A DNA stretch of 64,000 nucleotides, taken from assembly GCA_963697975.1 (NCBI GenBank), contig OY969111.1, forward strand, positions 992,001 to 1,056,000, given 5' to 3'. Position 1 is the stretch's first letter. Each line of letters begins with the position of its first letter. The translations under genes were made by a program, and so were the position numbers. The stretch comes from QHXM01 sp963697975 (GTDB taxonomy: Bacteria > Acidobacteriota > Blastocatellia > Pyrinomonadales > Pyrinomonadaceae). This document shows positions 16,569 through 25,856 of the stretch, one piece after another. Under the pieces are notes generated by a model. That model was not told the DNA's origin, did not search any database, and was given only the letters and a program-made list of their open reading frames with translations.

Positions 16569-17993
16569 ATGGAAACGAAACCTTTTCTCATCGGCGGCGA
16601 GTGGCGCAACGTCGGCAAGCTGCAAGAAGTGCGCTCGCCCTTTACGGGTGAAGCGGTGGCGCGCGTCTCTTACGCTTCGCGCGGTGAAGTTGAAGAAGCA
16701 ATCGCTACGGCTTCTTCAGCCGCCGCCGAGATGCGCGCGTTGCCACGCTACGAGGTGGCGGAAGCGTTGCGCCGCATCGCGGATTACATCAAATCTCACC
16801 GTGAAGATTTCGCCCGCACGATAGCGATGGAGGCTGGCAAGCCGATCACGGCGGCGCGTGGCGAGACAGACCGCGCCGTCTCCACCTTCACCTTCGCTTC
16901 GGAAGAAGCGCGCCGCTTCACGGGCGAGACTGTGCCGATTGATACGCAGGCAATCGGGCGCGGGCGCATCGGCTGGATGGAAAGAATCCCGCGCGGGGTG
17001 ATTTTCGGCATCACGCCTTTTAACTTCCCGCTCAATCTAGTCGCGCACAAGGTCGCGCCCGCGCTCGCCTCGCGAAACTCCATTATCGTCAAGCCAAGCC
17101 CGCGCACGCCGCTCACGGCGCTCATGCTGGGCGAGGCGTTTCTGGACAGCGGCTTGCCCAAAGCCGCGCTGCAAGTTGTCCCGATGGAGATTCCCGAAAT
17201 TGATTTGCCGCTCATGGACGAGCGCGTCGGGATGATCTCATTCACGGGGAGCGCAGAGGTCGGATGGAAACTGCGCGAGCGCGCCGCGCGCAAAATGGTC
17301 ACGCTCGAACTCGGCGGCAACGCGCCTGTCATCGTTGACGAAACGGCGGATGTCGCGTATTCAATCGAGCGCTCTGCGATGGCTGCCTTCAATTATGCCG
17401 GGCAGGTCTGCATCTCCGCTCAACGCATCCTGCTGCATGAACGAATCGCGGATGAATGGACTCGACGCTTCGTCGAGCGAGCTAAAGCGTTGCGGACGGG
17501 CGATCCCGCTGATGAAGCGACGGAGCTTTCCGTGATGATTAACGAGGAAGCTGCGCGTCGCGCCGAAAGCTGGATCAACGAGGCGGTCGGCGCTGGCGCG
17601 CGTCTGCTCTGCGGCGGCCAGAGGCGCGGCGCTCTGCTGGAAGCAACCGTGCTGACAGACGTGCATAGCGAGATGCGTGTCTGCTCGGAAGAAGTTTTCG
17701 CCCCCATCGCTACGATTCAGACTTTCGGTGATTTCAATCAAGCGTTGACGGAAGCCAACAACACGCGCTACGGACTTCAGGCTGGCGTTTTCACGCGTGA
17801 CATGAGCCGCGCGTTTCTGGCCGGTGAAGTATTGAACTTCGGCGGGGTGATGATTAACGATGCTCCGGCCTTCCGCGTTGACAACATGCCTTACGGCGGC
17901 GTAAAGCTATCGGGCGCGGGACGCGAAGGCGTGCGCTACGCGATGGAAGAGATGACCGAGCCACGCATGATCGTGATAGACCCGTCGCATTAA
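16569..17993 (+). CDS. Aldehyde dehydrogenase (NAD(P)-dependent)
   Basis: Oxidises an aldehyde to the acid, or to an ester if CoA-linked. 474 residues from the ATG at 16569; upstream in-frame codons lie in the palindrome. The cofactor segment is GVIFGITPFNFPLNLVAHKV, with the general base Glu in TLELGGNAPVIV and the catalytic Cys in NYAGQVCISAQR. The closing motif is EEVFAPIATI. The sequence type (FLIGGEW start, ITPFNFPLNLV, GQVCISAQR) is close to the lactaldehyde/glyceraldehyde-3-phosphate (non-phosphorylating) and succinic-semialdehyde dehydrogenase groups, but the substrate is not decidable. No pathway partner is adjacent. Confidence 0.92.
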   Translation: METKPFLIGGEWRNVGKLQEVRSPFTGEAVARVSYASRGEVEEAIATASSAAAEMRALPRYEVAEALRRIADYIKSHREDFARTIAMEAGKPITAARGETDRAVSTFTFASEEARRFTGETVPIDTQAIGRGRIGWMERIPRGVIFGITPFNFPLNLVAHKVAPALASRNSIIVKPSPRTPLTALMLGEAFLDSGLPKAALQVVPMEIPEIDLPLMDERVGMISFTGSAEVGWKLRERAARKMVTLELGGNAPVIVDETADVAYSIERSAMAAFNYAGQVCISAQRILLHERIADEWTRRFVERAKALRTGDPADEATELSVMINEEAARRAESWINEAVGAGARLLCGGQRRGALLEATVLTDVHSEMRVCSEEVFAPIATIQTFGDFNQALTEANNTRYGLQAGVFTRDMSRAFLAGEVLNFGGVMINDAPAFRVDNMPYGGVKLSGAGREGVRYAMEEMTEPRMIVIDPSH

Positions 17994-18005
17994 AGCAAAA
18001 GCTAT

Positions 18006-18078
18006 GAACCACAGATGGACGCAGACGAACGCGGATAGATTTTTCTAATCGGTGTGTATCAGCGTTCATCTGCGGTTA
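18006..18078. repeat. Inverted repeat H19 (CCACAGATG type)
   Basis: The left arm is AACCACAGATGGACGCAGACG, shortened here to its start AACCACAGATGGACGC; the right arm is GCGTTCATCTGCGGTT. It lies between the aldehyde dehydrogenase and penicillin acylase genes. The units are longer and less regular than in the heptad families. Confidence 0.75.
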
Positions 18079-18109
18079 CTAATCTCCAGCCCGTTACAGA
18101 AACTCGATT

Positions 18110-20533
18110 ATGAAAAAACTACTCACCGTTCTTCCCCTGCTCCTGTCGCTTTCTCTGTCTCTAACAGTTCTGCCGCTCGCACGCGTTTCCGCGCAGCAGA
18201 CTGCCGCAGCGCAAACAAACTCGCAGACGTTAAAACTCGCGGGGCTTAAATCAAACGTCACCGTCCGGCGCGACGAGCGCGGCATTCCGTACATCGAAGC
18301 CGCCAACGAAGCGGACCTCTATTTCGCGCAGGGCTATGTCACGGCGAGTGATCGCTTGTGGCAGATGGAATTGGGGCGACGCTTTGCGCGCGGCGAGTTG
18401 GCGGAGATTCTGGGGCGCGACGCGCTTGAGGAAGACAAGCGCCATCGCACTTACGGCTTCGCGCAAGTGGTCGAAGCCGAAATAGCGCAATCCCCGCCAG
18501 AGGCTCGCACACAGCTTGAGCTTTACGCCCAGGGTGTCAACGCCTTCATCTCATCGCTCGATGAAAAATCATGGCCGCCGGAGTTTCGCATTCTTCAATT
18601 CAAGCCGCGCCCGTGGACTCCGGCAGACTCGCTTCTCATCATCAAAAATTTCGGCGAAGCTCTCAACACAAGTTGGCCGACAGATGTTGTCATGGAAACA
18701 GGGCTTCCCCTGCTTCCCGCAGACAAACGCGAGGCGCTGCTCATCGAAACTTCCCCGCTCGACGTGCTGGTCGTCGGCACCGACAATGTCCGCAGGAAGG
18801 CTGCCGTCTCAACGCCCCGGCCTGACTCTTCGAGCCGTCTTGAAACCATCAAAACGCTCGCGCAGATTGAAAACAACATGGCGCGCTCATTTGAACGGCT
18901 CGGACTCTTCGCCGAAGGTCGCGCGGCGAGCAACAACTGGGTCGTCTCAGGCAAGCGGACAGTTTCCGGCAACCCCCTGCTCGCCAATGACCCGCACCTC
19001 AGCGCTTCAGCGCCTTCCATCTGGTACATGATGCACTTGAGCGCGCCGGGTTTGCGCGTCGCGGGCGTCACATCGCCCGGATTGCCGGGCATCGTCATCG
19101 GCCACAACGAGCGCATCGCGTGGGGCTTCACCAACGTCGGCCCTGATGTGCAGGACCTCTACGTCGAAACTTTCGACAAAGAGAACCCGCGCAAATACAT
19201 GACGCCTGCGGGCTGGCGCGAAGCCGTTGTGCGCCATGAAGAGATCAAAGTCCGCAAAGGCTTTATTGATTCGTCAACCGAGATTGTGCCGCTCGATGTC
19301 ACCATCACGCGGCACGGCCCTATCGTTCTTGAGAAGAACGGTAAACGATACGCGCTGCGCTGGACGGCGCTCGATCCGAAATTAAATGACGCCGCAGGCT
19401 TTCAGACGCTCAATCGTGCGCGCAACTGGAAAGAGTATGTCGCGGCTCTCAGCAACTATGTCGGCCCGATGCAGAATATGGTCTACGCGGACGTGGACGG
19501 TCACATAGGCTATTACGCGGCGGGGCGCGTGCCCATCAGAAAGAGCGGCGATGGCAACATCCCTTACGACGGCTCAACCGATGCTGGCGAATGGACAGGT
19601 TTTATTCCTTACGACAAACTGCCTCATCTTTTCGATCCTCCTTCGGGCATCATCGTCACAGCCAACCAGCGCATCGTCGGGCGTGATTATCCATACTTTC
19701 TTACGCATCTGTGGCCTGCGCCCTATCGTGCGCGGCGCATCCTTGATCTCCTACAAGCCAAACCCAAATTGACAATCGAAGATTTCCGCGCCATTCAGGG
19801 CGACACTCATTCGATTGCTGCCGCCACCTTCGCCCGCGAAGTCGTCAAGCTCTCGCGTGAACAGGCGGCCAGCGCGGGTGACGGCAAGTGGCGCGAGACA
19901 ATTCAGCTTCTCGAAACTTGGGATGGTCGCATGAATGCGGATTCGCGTGCAGCCTTGCTGGTCGCCGTGATGCGTTCGGAATTCAGCAGCCGCATTTTCA
20001 CTGCGGCGCTCGGCGCTGAACTGGCGAAGAGCTACACCTGGCCTAATCGTGACACGCTCATTGACCGCATCCTCACAGAGAGGCCGACCGAATGGCTCCC
20101 CAAAGAGTTCAAGGATTACGCGGAATTCTTGCGTGCCTGCGAGAAGGCAGCACGCGAGGCACTGACAAAGGGATTCGGCGCAGATGAATCGAAATGGGCA
20201 TGGGGACAGAACACGCAGGTACGTTTCCCGCATCCGCTGGCCTCCGTGCCGCTCATCGGCCAGCAGTTTTTGATTCCACCGTTTCCACAAAACGGCAGCG
20301 GCAGCACTGTTAACGTTGGCAGAAACGTTTCCATGCGCTTCATCGCCGACCCCGGCGACTGGGACAAAACGCAGCACGGCATCACGCTTGGCGAGTCGGG
20401 CCTCCCCAACAGCCCTCACTGGAAAGACCAACTCGAAGACTGGCGCAACATCACGCCGCGCGCCTTTCCCTTCAGCAAAGCGGCGGTCATGAACGCGACC
20501 AGAGAAACGCTCGTGCTTGAGCCGGTGAAATAA
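18110..20533 (+). CDS. Penicillin acylase-family N-terminal nucleophile hydrolase
   Basis: Family of periplasmic Ntn-hydrolases that cut themselves into alpha and beta chains and hydrolyse amides such as penicillin G or acyl-homoserine lactones. Length 807 residues with signal peptide (LLTVLPLLLSLSLSLTV, cleavage near SAQ). The self-cleavage site is EGRAA-SNNWVVSG, so the beta-chain N-terminal catalytic Ser is about residue 274; the usual Gly before that Ser is Ala here. The typical NPLLANDPHL, PGIVIGHNERIAWGFTN and MQNMVYADVDGHIGY motifs follow. The natural substrate is unknown. It is a single gene with inverted repeats on either side. Confidence 0.94.
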   Translation: MKKLLTVLPLLLSLSLSLTVLPLARVSAQQTAAAQTNSQTLKLAGLKSNVTVRRDERGIPYIEAANEADLYFAQGYVTASDRLWQMELGRRFARGELAEILGRDALEEDKRHRTYGFAQVVEAEIAQSPPEARTQLELYAQGVNAFISSLDEKSWPPEFRILQFKPRPWTPADSLLIIKNFGEALNTSWPTDVVMETGLPLLPADKREALLIETSPLDVLVVGTDNVRRKAAVSTPRPDSSSRLETIKTLAQIENNMARSFERLGLFAEGRAASNNWVVSGKRTVSGNPLLANDPHLSASAPSIWYMMHLSAPGLRVAGVTSPGLPGIVIGHNERIAWGFTNVGPDVQDLYVETFDKENPRKYMTPAGWREAVVRHEEIKVRKGFIDSSTEIVPLDVTITRHGPIVLEKNGKRYALRWTALDPKLNDAAGFQTLNRARNWKEYVAALSNYVGPMQNMVYADVDGHIGYYAAGRVPIRKSGDGNIPYDGSTDAGEWTGFIPYDKLPHLFDPPSGIIVTANQRIVGRDYPYFLTHLWPAPYRARRILDLLQAKPKLTIEDFRAIQGDTHSIAAATFAREVVKLSREQAASAGDGKWRETIQLLETWDGRMNADSRAALLVAVMRSEFSSRIFTAALGAELAKSYTWPNRDTLIDRILTERPTEWLPKEFKDYAEFLRACEKAAREALTKGFGADESKWAWGQNTQVRFPHPLASVPLIGQQFLIPPFPQNGSGSTVNVGRNVSMRFIADPGDWDKTQHGITLGESGLPNSPHWKDQLEDWRNITPRAFPFSKAAVMNATRETLVLEPVK

Positions 20534-20535
20534 GA

Positions 20536-20618
20536 GATGAAAGGCAAGGATGAACGATGAACGATGAACGCGGAAGTAAAAACAGCTCATCGTTCATCGT
20601 TCATCCTTCATCCTTTCT
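20536..20618. repeat. Heptad hairpin H15 (GATGAAC type)
   Basis: The left arm is GGATGAACGATGAACGATGA, the right arm TCATCGTTCATCGTTCATCC. It separates the penicillin acylase gene from thpR, and its left arm supplies the only plausible ATG of thpR. Confidence 0.9.
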
Positions 20619-21192
20619 CCGTCTGTTCTGCGCTATCGAATTGTCTGCTGAAGTGCGCGCACGCGCCGCCGAGCACATCGCGCGTTTACGCGAAGCTGTG
20701 CCGGACATTCGCGCAAGTTGGGAGCGAACGGAGAAACTTCATATCACATTGAAATTCTTAGGCGAGATTGCGCCGCAGCGTATCGAGGCGTTATCCGGCG
20801 CGGCATCAAGCGCAACTCTCAACACCCATCCTTTCACCCTTGCGCTCTCCGGCGCGGGAGCGTTTCCACCACGCGGCAACCCGCGTATCCTCTGGCTCGG
20901 CATTAATGATTCTTCAGGCGCGCTCACCAGTCTTCAAAACCGACTTGAAGAAAAATGTGCGAGCGCAGGCTTTGCGCGCGAAGAGCGCCCTTTTCATCCG
21001 CATCTCACACTAGCCCGCATACGCGCCCCGCAAGGCGCACGCAGACTGGCGAGCGTGCATCAGGAAATAGGTTTTGAAGCGATGGAGTTCGCCGTCGCAG
21101 ACCTCGTCATCATGCGCAGCGAACTTGGGGCGGGAGGCTCACGCTATACGGAGATTTCGCGTCACAGTTTCAAGACAGAAGTTAGTGAGTGA
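20557..21192 (+). CDS. thpR: RNA 2',3'-cyclic phosphodiesterase
   Basis: 2H phosphoesterase (also called 2'-5' RNA ligase LigT); opens 2',3'-cyclic phosphates on RNA. Two catalytic HxTx motifs are present: HITLKFLGE (about residue 65) and HPHLTLARIR (about residue 148). 211 residues from the ATG at 20557, but family homology begins only near residue 21 (LRLFCAIELSAEV). The preceding 20 residues are encoded by the GATGAAC hairpin, with no better start codon in between, so either the repeat supplies the N-terminus or a CTG near 20620 is used. Confidence 0.9.
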   Translation: MNDERGSKNSSSFIVHPSSFLRLFCAIELSAEVRARAAEHIARLREAVPDIRASWERTEKLHITLKFLGEIAPQRIEALSGAASSATLNTHPFTLALSGAGAFPPRGNPRILWLGINDSSGALTSLQNRLEEKCASAGFAREERPFHPHLTLARIRAPQGARRLASVHQEIGFEAMEFAVADLVIMRSELGAGGSRYTEISRHSFKTEVSE

Positions 21193-21257
21193 ATCAGGGT
21201 CGAGTCGCTACAACTCAACCCCGGTTCTTCAATATCACTATCCGGCTATGAAGGTTT

Positions 21258-21815
21258 CTAACTGATTGCATCCTTCAATGTACGTTTGCCGACGAACACC
21301 TTGACTCTTTTGACAGTGGGAAATTGCTTTGCTGTCGCCTCGATCTGCTCTGTAATGCGCGGCTCATCACAAATGCCTGCCACAGATATTTGTCCCGAAA
21401 AACGAATAATCGCCGTCCCCTTATTAATCGAAACACTGCTCAGTTTCAGGTCAGGACCGAACACGTAATTACCCAAATCCCCCTTGGTCGGATCCCTCTG
21501 AAACACGCGTGGCATAGCCAACAGTTCTTCAAGGGCAGCTTTTAAAGGCGCGGTGGTCTTGTTGATTGTCCGTCTTACAACAACGAGGCTATCGCCACAA
21601 CCGATTCTATTTCCCTGATAGCCATCGTCGGCGACAGCTATCAGATAGACTTTAATTTCCTGGGTTTTCTGAAGTGGCGTCGCCTCTTTGACAGCCGCCA
21701 CTTCGACGCTGTCGGTCTCGGGCTGAATATTGTTGAATCTCCTGCCCGTCGCTTGTGTCAGAGTGGAAGATGAGACGGCGATGAGCAGTAGAGTTACAGC
21801 TAGAGTTTTTCGCAT
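21258..21815 (-). CDS. Exported GerMN-domain protein
   Basis: 185 residues with a signal peptide (TLAVTLLLIAVSSSTLTQA). Residues about 50-180 match the GerMN pattern: a strand with the start IKVYLIAVADDG, helix APLKAALEELLAMP, strands LKLSSVSINKGTAIIRFSG, GICDEPRITEQIEATAKQF helix, and the closing VKRVKVFVGKR. GerMN is known in GerM of spore formers but also in many non-sporulating lineages, probably as a peptidoglycan or protein-contact module. There is one extra Cys pair (IGCGDSL, GICDEP). It is convergent with thpR. Confidence 0.75.
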   Translation of the reverse strand: MRKTLAVTLLLIAVSSSTLTQATGRRFNNIQPETDSVEVAAVKEATPLQKTQEIKVYLIAVADDGYQGNRIGCGDSLVVVRRTINKTTAPLKAALEELLAMPRVFQRDPTKGDLGNYVFGPDLKLSSVSINKGTAIIRFSGQISVAGICDEPRITEQIEATAKQFPTVKRVKVFVGKRTLKDAIS

Positions 21816-21986
21816 TAGTTGGGGGTTCTCCTTCAGCTTATTACGAGGGATTGATTCGGGTGGAGGGTAGAGCAGTTCTACTAAGATTTAGCAAAACCGC
21901 AGTGGTTTATAGCTCACAGTTTATCTCAGGCGTTGCTTCTTATCTCAAGCAAGCTTAAGCCAGACATTGTGTTGTCATGTCCGACT

Positions 21987-23006
21987 TCAGGTCGGCAACT
22001 GGCGCGGACGAGGCGGAGGCTGTTTGTTGTCATCATTGGATGAACGCTTCTCGCCGGTCTCCGCCAGCATCTCTTTGATCGCGCCGATGCTGGCAAGCAT
22101 GCTCGATGTCTCGACCGGCATAAAAATCACTTTCGAGTTGTTGCCGCGCGTCATGTCGCGCAAAGATTCGATGTAGCGTTGCGTGATGAGATACTGCGCC
22201 GGATTGCCGTGACCTTCCATCGCCTGCGTGATTCGCGAAATGGCTTCGGATTCGGCAGCCGCCGCGCGCAGGCGTGCCTGTGCTGCACCGTCAGCTTGCA
22301 GGATGGCGGATTCCTTCTCGCCTTCGGCGCGTGTAATGGCCGCCTGCTTCTCGCCTTCCGCACGAGTAATAGCGGCCTGCCTGTCACCTTCGGCTTGCAG
22401 GACGAGCGCGCGGCGTGTGCGCTCTGCCGTCATCTGCTTCTCCATCGTGATTCGCACGTCCTCGGGCGGGTTGATGTTCTTCACGTCCACGCGCGTCACC
22501 TTCACGCCCCACTTGTCCGTCGCTTCGTCCAGAATCAGGCGCAGCTTGGCGTTGATTTGATCGCGCTGCGAGAGCGTGTGATCCAAATCCATGTCGCCCA
22601 TCACGGCGCGCATGCCCGTAATGGTTAACTGCACGATGCCGCCGAGCAGGTCCGCGACTTCATAGACGGCTTTGATGGGGTCTGTAATCTGCCAGTAGAC
22701 GACCGAGTCAACGTGAATGGTCACGTTGTCGCGCGTGATGACGGGCTGCGGCGGCAGGTCTATAAACTGCTCGCGTAAATCTATCGAGGACAGGCCGGGA
22801 CGCACCCCCGACCAGTAAACGCCGCGCGGTTTGTCGAGGAATGGGACGATGACGTTTAGGCCACTGACGGCCACACGACTGAAGCGACCCAGCCGCTCGA
22901 TGAGCATTACGGTCGCCTGCGGCACGATTTTGATTGTCTTGGCGGCGACGGTTAAGAGAAAGATGCCGAGGACGACGAAAAGAAGGGGGACGAAGTATTC
23001 AAACAT
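21987..23006 (-). CDS. SPFH/band-7 protein (stomatin, QmcA-like)
   Basis: Membrane-anchored scaffold protein of lipid-raft-like domains. 339 residues from the ATG at 23006, chosen because the membrane anchor MFEYFVPLLFVVLGIFLL starts there. Family marks are VPQATVMLIERLGRF, RDNVTIHVDSVVYWQITDP, WGVKVTRVDVKNI and a coiled-coil with direct repeats of about 11 residues (RAEGEKQAAIT appears twice). The C-terminus is Pro/Arg/Gln-rich. It carries no NfeD partner nearby. Confidence 0.93.
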   Translation of the reverse strand: MFEYFVPLLFVVLGIFLLTVAAKTIKIVPQATVMLIERLGRFSRVAVSGLNVIVPFLDKPRGVYWSGVRPGLSSIDLREQFIDLPPQPVITRDNVTIHVDSVVYWQITDPIKAVYEVADLLGGIVQLTITGMRAVMGDMDLDHTLSQRDQINAKLRLILDEATDKWGVKVTRVDVKNINPPEDVRITMEKQMTAERTRRALVLQAEGDRQAAITRAEGEKQAAITRAEGEKESAILQADGAAQARLRAAAAESEAISRITQAMEGHGNPAQYLITQRYIESLRDMTRGNNSKVIFMPVETSSMLASIGAIKEMLAETGEKRSSNDDNKQPPPRPRQLPT

Positions 23007-23133
23007 AAGACCTCCGCTGGAGTGACTGAACCTGACAGACCCGCGCATGAATCTCAACGCTGTTGTTGTGCGCTAACTATAACGGATTAGCAGGGGCAGA
23101 ATAAAGAGCAAGACTTGCAAAGACGTAAAGTAG

Positions 23134-24552
23134 TCAGGCGATCATGTTCAACGGCTGCACCCACCCGCCGAGCGCTTCTTCGATGATGGAAGCTGCGGCG
23201 AGGACAGCTTCTTCCTCAAACGGTCTGCCGATAATCTGAACGCCGATGGGCAATCCTTCAAGAGATCGTCCCGCCGGAACGGAGACGGAAGGCAAACCGA
23301 GAACGTTGAAGGCGCGCGAATAACTGAAGGCGCGAAAGACGCTCATCTCATCTCCGCCCACTTTAACGCGGCGCGCTCCATGCTCGAACGCCGCAACTGC
23401 CCCGACCGGCGCAACGATGAGAGGCGTTCTCTCCATCCATTCCAGGAGGTTGAGGCATAAGCGGTCTCGCTCAGTCCACGCGCTGGCGGACTCATCAAGC
23501 AACGGGGAAGATTGTTTGTCTGCGGAAGCCAGCACTGCACGAACGACCGCTCCGGCTTTCTCTTCCCCTCCGCTGTAAACGTCGCGCAATTGAATCATGG
23601 AGGCGCGCGAGAACAACTGCGGCCATAAAGCACTCGCCTGTTCCAGACCGGGCGGTTCTTCTTCGCAACGGACGAACCCGGCCTCTGCCAGCACATGCAT
23701 CGCCGCGTGAATCGCCTGACGCGTCTCATCTGTCACCGCGCCGCTGCTCTCGTTCACATACGCCGCGACGCGCCAGCCGCTCATCTTCGTCAGCGCATCT
23801 TTCGATGATTCCTCTACCCGTGCAGAGGCAGACCCGGCTTCGTTCAATTCTGTTAGAACATTCAAGAGCAAAGAGAGGTCTTCGACGTAGCGCGCCATCG
23901 GCCCGACGACTGCGCCGAGCGAGAGCGCCCCTGTGGCTGGCGGAAAGTGTCCGTCTGAAGGCACACGCCCGACGGTCGGCTTCAACCCGACGATGCCGCA
24001 AAAATGCGCGGGCACACGAATCGAACCCGAAAGGTCGCTGCCCAGTCCCGCAGGAGAAAGACATGCGCTGATGGCCGCCGCCTCGCCTCCGCTCGACCCG
24101 CCCGGAGTTCTCTTCGCATCGTGCGGATTGTTCGTCCGGCCAAAGACGAGGTTATCGCATTCATAAGGAATCGCCATCTCCGGCACGTTCGTTTTACCGA
24201 GAATGATCGCGCCCGCAGCCTTCAAGCGCGCAACCGCCGTTGCATCCGTCTCGGGAACATGCTCCGCACGAAGCAGCGAACCGCTCGTCGTCTTCAATCC
24301 TTTCGTTTCAATCGTATCCTTGACTGTGAGAGGAACGCCGTGCAGCATCCCAACCTCACGCCCGCGCATGATCTCACCTTCAGCCTCCTGCGCCCGCTCG
24401 ATCGCATCCGGCGCGAGCGTCACGATGGCATTCAACTGCGGATTCAACTGCTCAATCCGGCGCAAGTAAGCTTCAACAATTTCAACGGGAGAAACCTCTC
24501 GCCCACGCACCATCGCAGCGACTTTCCTGGCCGACAATGTTGTTAGCTCCAT
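23134..24552 (-). CDS. Amidase-signature family protein
   Basis: Hydrolyses an amide; the family includes GatA of the tRNA amidotransferase and many detoxifying or nitrogen-scavenging amidases. 472 residues from the ATG at 24552. The catalytic triad is Lys78 (PLTVKD), the cis-Ser in GGSSGG (about 153-154), and the nucleophile Ser177 in GSDLSGSIR, where GSDLG is usual. There are no gatB/gatC neighbours, so a stand-alone amidase is more likely than GatA. A LysR gene follows downstream on the same strand and may regulate it or another locus. Confidence 0.92.
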   Translation of the reverse strand: MELTTLSARKVAAMVRGREVSPVEIVEAYLRRIEQLNPQLNAIVTLAPDAIERAQEAEGEIMRGREVGMLHGVPLTVKDTIETKGLKTTSGSLLRAEHVPETDATAVARLKAAGAIILGKTNVPEMAIPYECDNLVFGRTNNPHDAKRTPGGSSGGEAAAISACLSPAGLGSDLSGSIRVPAHFCGIVGLKPTVGRVPSDGHFPPATGALSLGAVVGPMARYVEDLSLLLNVLTELNEAGSASARVEESSKDALTKMSGWRVAAYVNESSGAVTDETRQAIHAAMHVLAEAGFVRCEEEPPGLEQASALWPQLFSRASMIQLRDVYSGGEEKAGAVVRAVLASADKQSSPLLDESASAWTERDRLCLNLLEWMERTPLIVAPVGAVAAFEHGARRVKVGGDEMSVFRAFSYSRAFNVLGLPSVSVPAGRSLEGLPIGVQIIGRPFEEEAVLAAASIIEEALGGWVQPLNMIA

Positions 24553-24558
24553 AAAGAC

Positions 24559-24643
24559 AGTGATGGGTGATAGGTGATAGGTGATGGGTAATAAGAGAAA
24601 GGCTTGTTCTTTCTTATCACCTATCACCCATCACTTATCACTG
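24559..24643. repeat. Heptad hairpin H9 (GTGATAG type)
   Basis: The left arm has five GTGATGG/GTGATAG units; the right arm is TTATCACCTATCACCCATCAC. The loop is AGAGAAAGGCTTGTTCTTTC. The last codons (Ser-Asp-Lys) and stop of the LysR gene are encoded in the right arm. Confidence 0.92.
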
Positions 24644-25521
24644 CTCTTCAGCAATTCGATAAACTTCCGCGCGGCGATGCCGAGTGTGCGGTCGCTCCTG
24701 TGAATGATGCCGACGGTGCGCGTCCATTCGGGTTCGGCGAGAGCGACGACCGCCAGTTGACCGCTCCGTTGCTCATCCAGCACGCTGGGACGCGGAACAA
24801 TGCCAAGCCCGAAGCCGACCTCGACGGCGCGCTTGATCGTCTCGATGTTATCAAACTCTGCGACGCGATGAACTGTTACGCCGTGCGCCCTGAAAATGCG
24901 ATCCGTCGCGCGGCGCGTCGGGATGTCGCGCTCAAAATGCACGAAGTCCTGCCCGCCGAGTTCCGCGGCTTTAACTTTCTTGCGCTGGGAGAGAGGATGC
25001 GACGGAGGACAGATGAGCACGAGACGGTCGCCGGGCAAAGGCGTGATTGTCAGCCCACGACGCTTTTCCGGGTAAGCGACGATGCCAAGCTCAATCGCGC
25101 CACTCAACACATCGCGCACGATGCGCGTCGTGCGGCTGTATTCGAGATCAATCTTCGCCGCCGGATAAAGCGCCATGAAGCGACGCACGACGGGCGGCAA
25201 CTCGTGCAGGCCGATGCTGTAAACCGTCGCGACACGCACCGTCCCGCTCACCGCTCCATCGAGACTACGCATACGCTCCTGCAAGCCTCCATAAGCGGCA
25301 AGCACGCTCCGGCTCTCTTCGTAAAAACTCCGTCCGGCATCTGTCACTCGCACCTCGCGCCGCCCGCGCACGCGCTCCAACAGACGGCGCTTAAACTTCT
25401 CCTCCAACCCACGCACCTGCTGGCTGACCGCCGACTGCGTCACGAAATTACGCTCCGCCGCCTGCGAAAAGCTTTGCGTCTCGACCAGGTCACAAAAGAT
25501 TTTGAGTGTCTCAATCTGCAT
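24631..25521 (-). CDS. LysR-family transcriptional regulator
   Basis: 296 residues. The N-terminal winged helix is MQIETLKIFCDLVETQSFSQAAE and the recognition segment TQSAVSQQVRGLEEKFKRRLL. The effector-binding domain (about 90-290) has the usual two-lobed pattern, ending in ARKFIELL. It resembles the CysL/YtlI-type group but the effector is unknown. The start codon abuts an interrupted heptad hairpin and the left end of a transposon-like element, so the natural promoter may have been displaced by insertion. It is downstream of nothing obvious and adjoins the amidase gene on the same strand. Confidence 0.94.
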   Translation of the reverse strand: MQIETLKIFCDLVETQSFSQAAERNFVTQSAVSQQVRGLEEKFKRRLLERVRGRREVRVTDAGRSFYEESRSVLAAYGGLQERMRSLDGAVSGTVRVATVYSIGLHELPPVVRRFMALYPAAKIDLEYSRTTRIVRDVLSGAIELGIVAYPEKRRGLTITPLPGDRLVLICPPSHPLSQRKKVKAAELGGQDFVHFERDIPTRRATDRIFRAHGVTVHRVAEFDNIETIKRAVEVGFGLGIVPRPSVLDEQRSGQLAVVALAEPEWTRTVGIIHRSDRTLGIAARKFIELLKSSDK

Positions 25522-25526
25522 GGGAA

Positions 25527-25584
25527 TCAGTGGTCAGTGGTCGGTGGTCAGTTAAGAACAAAAGCGTTTTGCTTTTAACTGACC
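25527..25584. repeat. Heptad hairpin H12 (GTCAGTG type), interrupted
   Basis: The left arm (TCAGTGGTCAGTGGTCGGTG), loop (AAGAACAAAAGCGTTTTGC) and start of the right arm AACTGACC end abruptly at 25584. The rest of the right arm (ACCACTGACCACTGA) appears at 27609-27623, after a 2.0-kb insertion. The repeat thus records the insertion site. Confidence 0.88.
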
Positions 25585-25856
25585 TGTCAGTTCGACCATT
25601 AAATGATTCTAGCCCTCACCTAGAATTAACAACTTACCGCTTCCATTCGACCATATCTTGATCAAAAATTCGACCATGAAGTGATTCAAACCTTCATTTT
25701 TCGACCGTATATTGATTTTTTTGACCAAGGAATCCGGCTACTGGCCCCGTAGGGTGATGGAAGGTGTGGCGAAAAATAATTTGAGACGTGAAAGGCTTGG
25801 TTGGACTTCGGCTATGCGGCGACTCCGAACAGGGGGATGCCGCAGCATCAAGAGAA

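Noticed and set aside
25591..25708. TTCGACCAT sites as operators of the LysR gene
   Set aside because: They lie just upstream of the LysR start, so this was considered, but inverted copies at 27573-27602 and the exact terminal inverse repeats fit element ends better.
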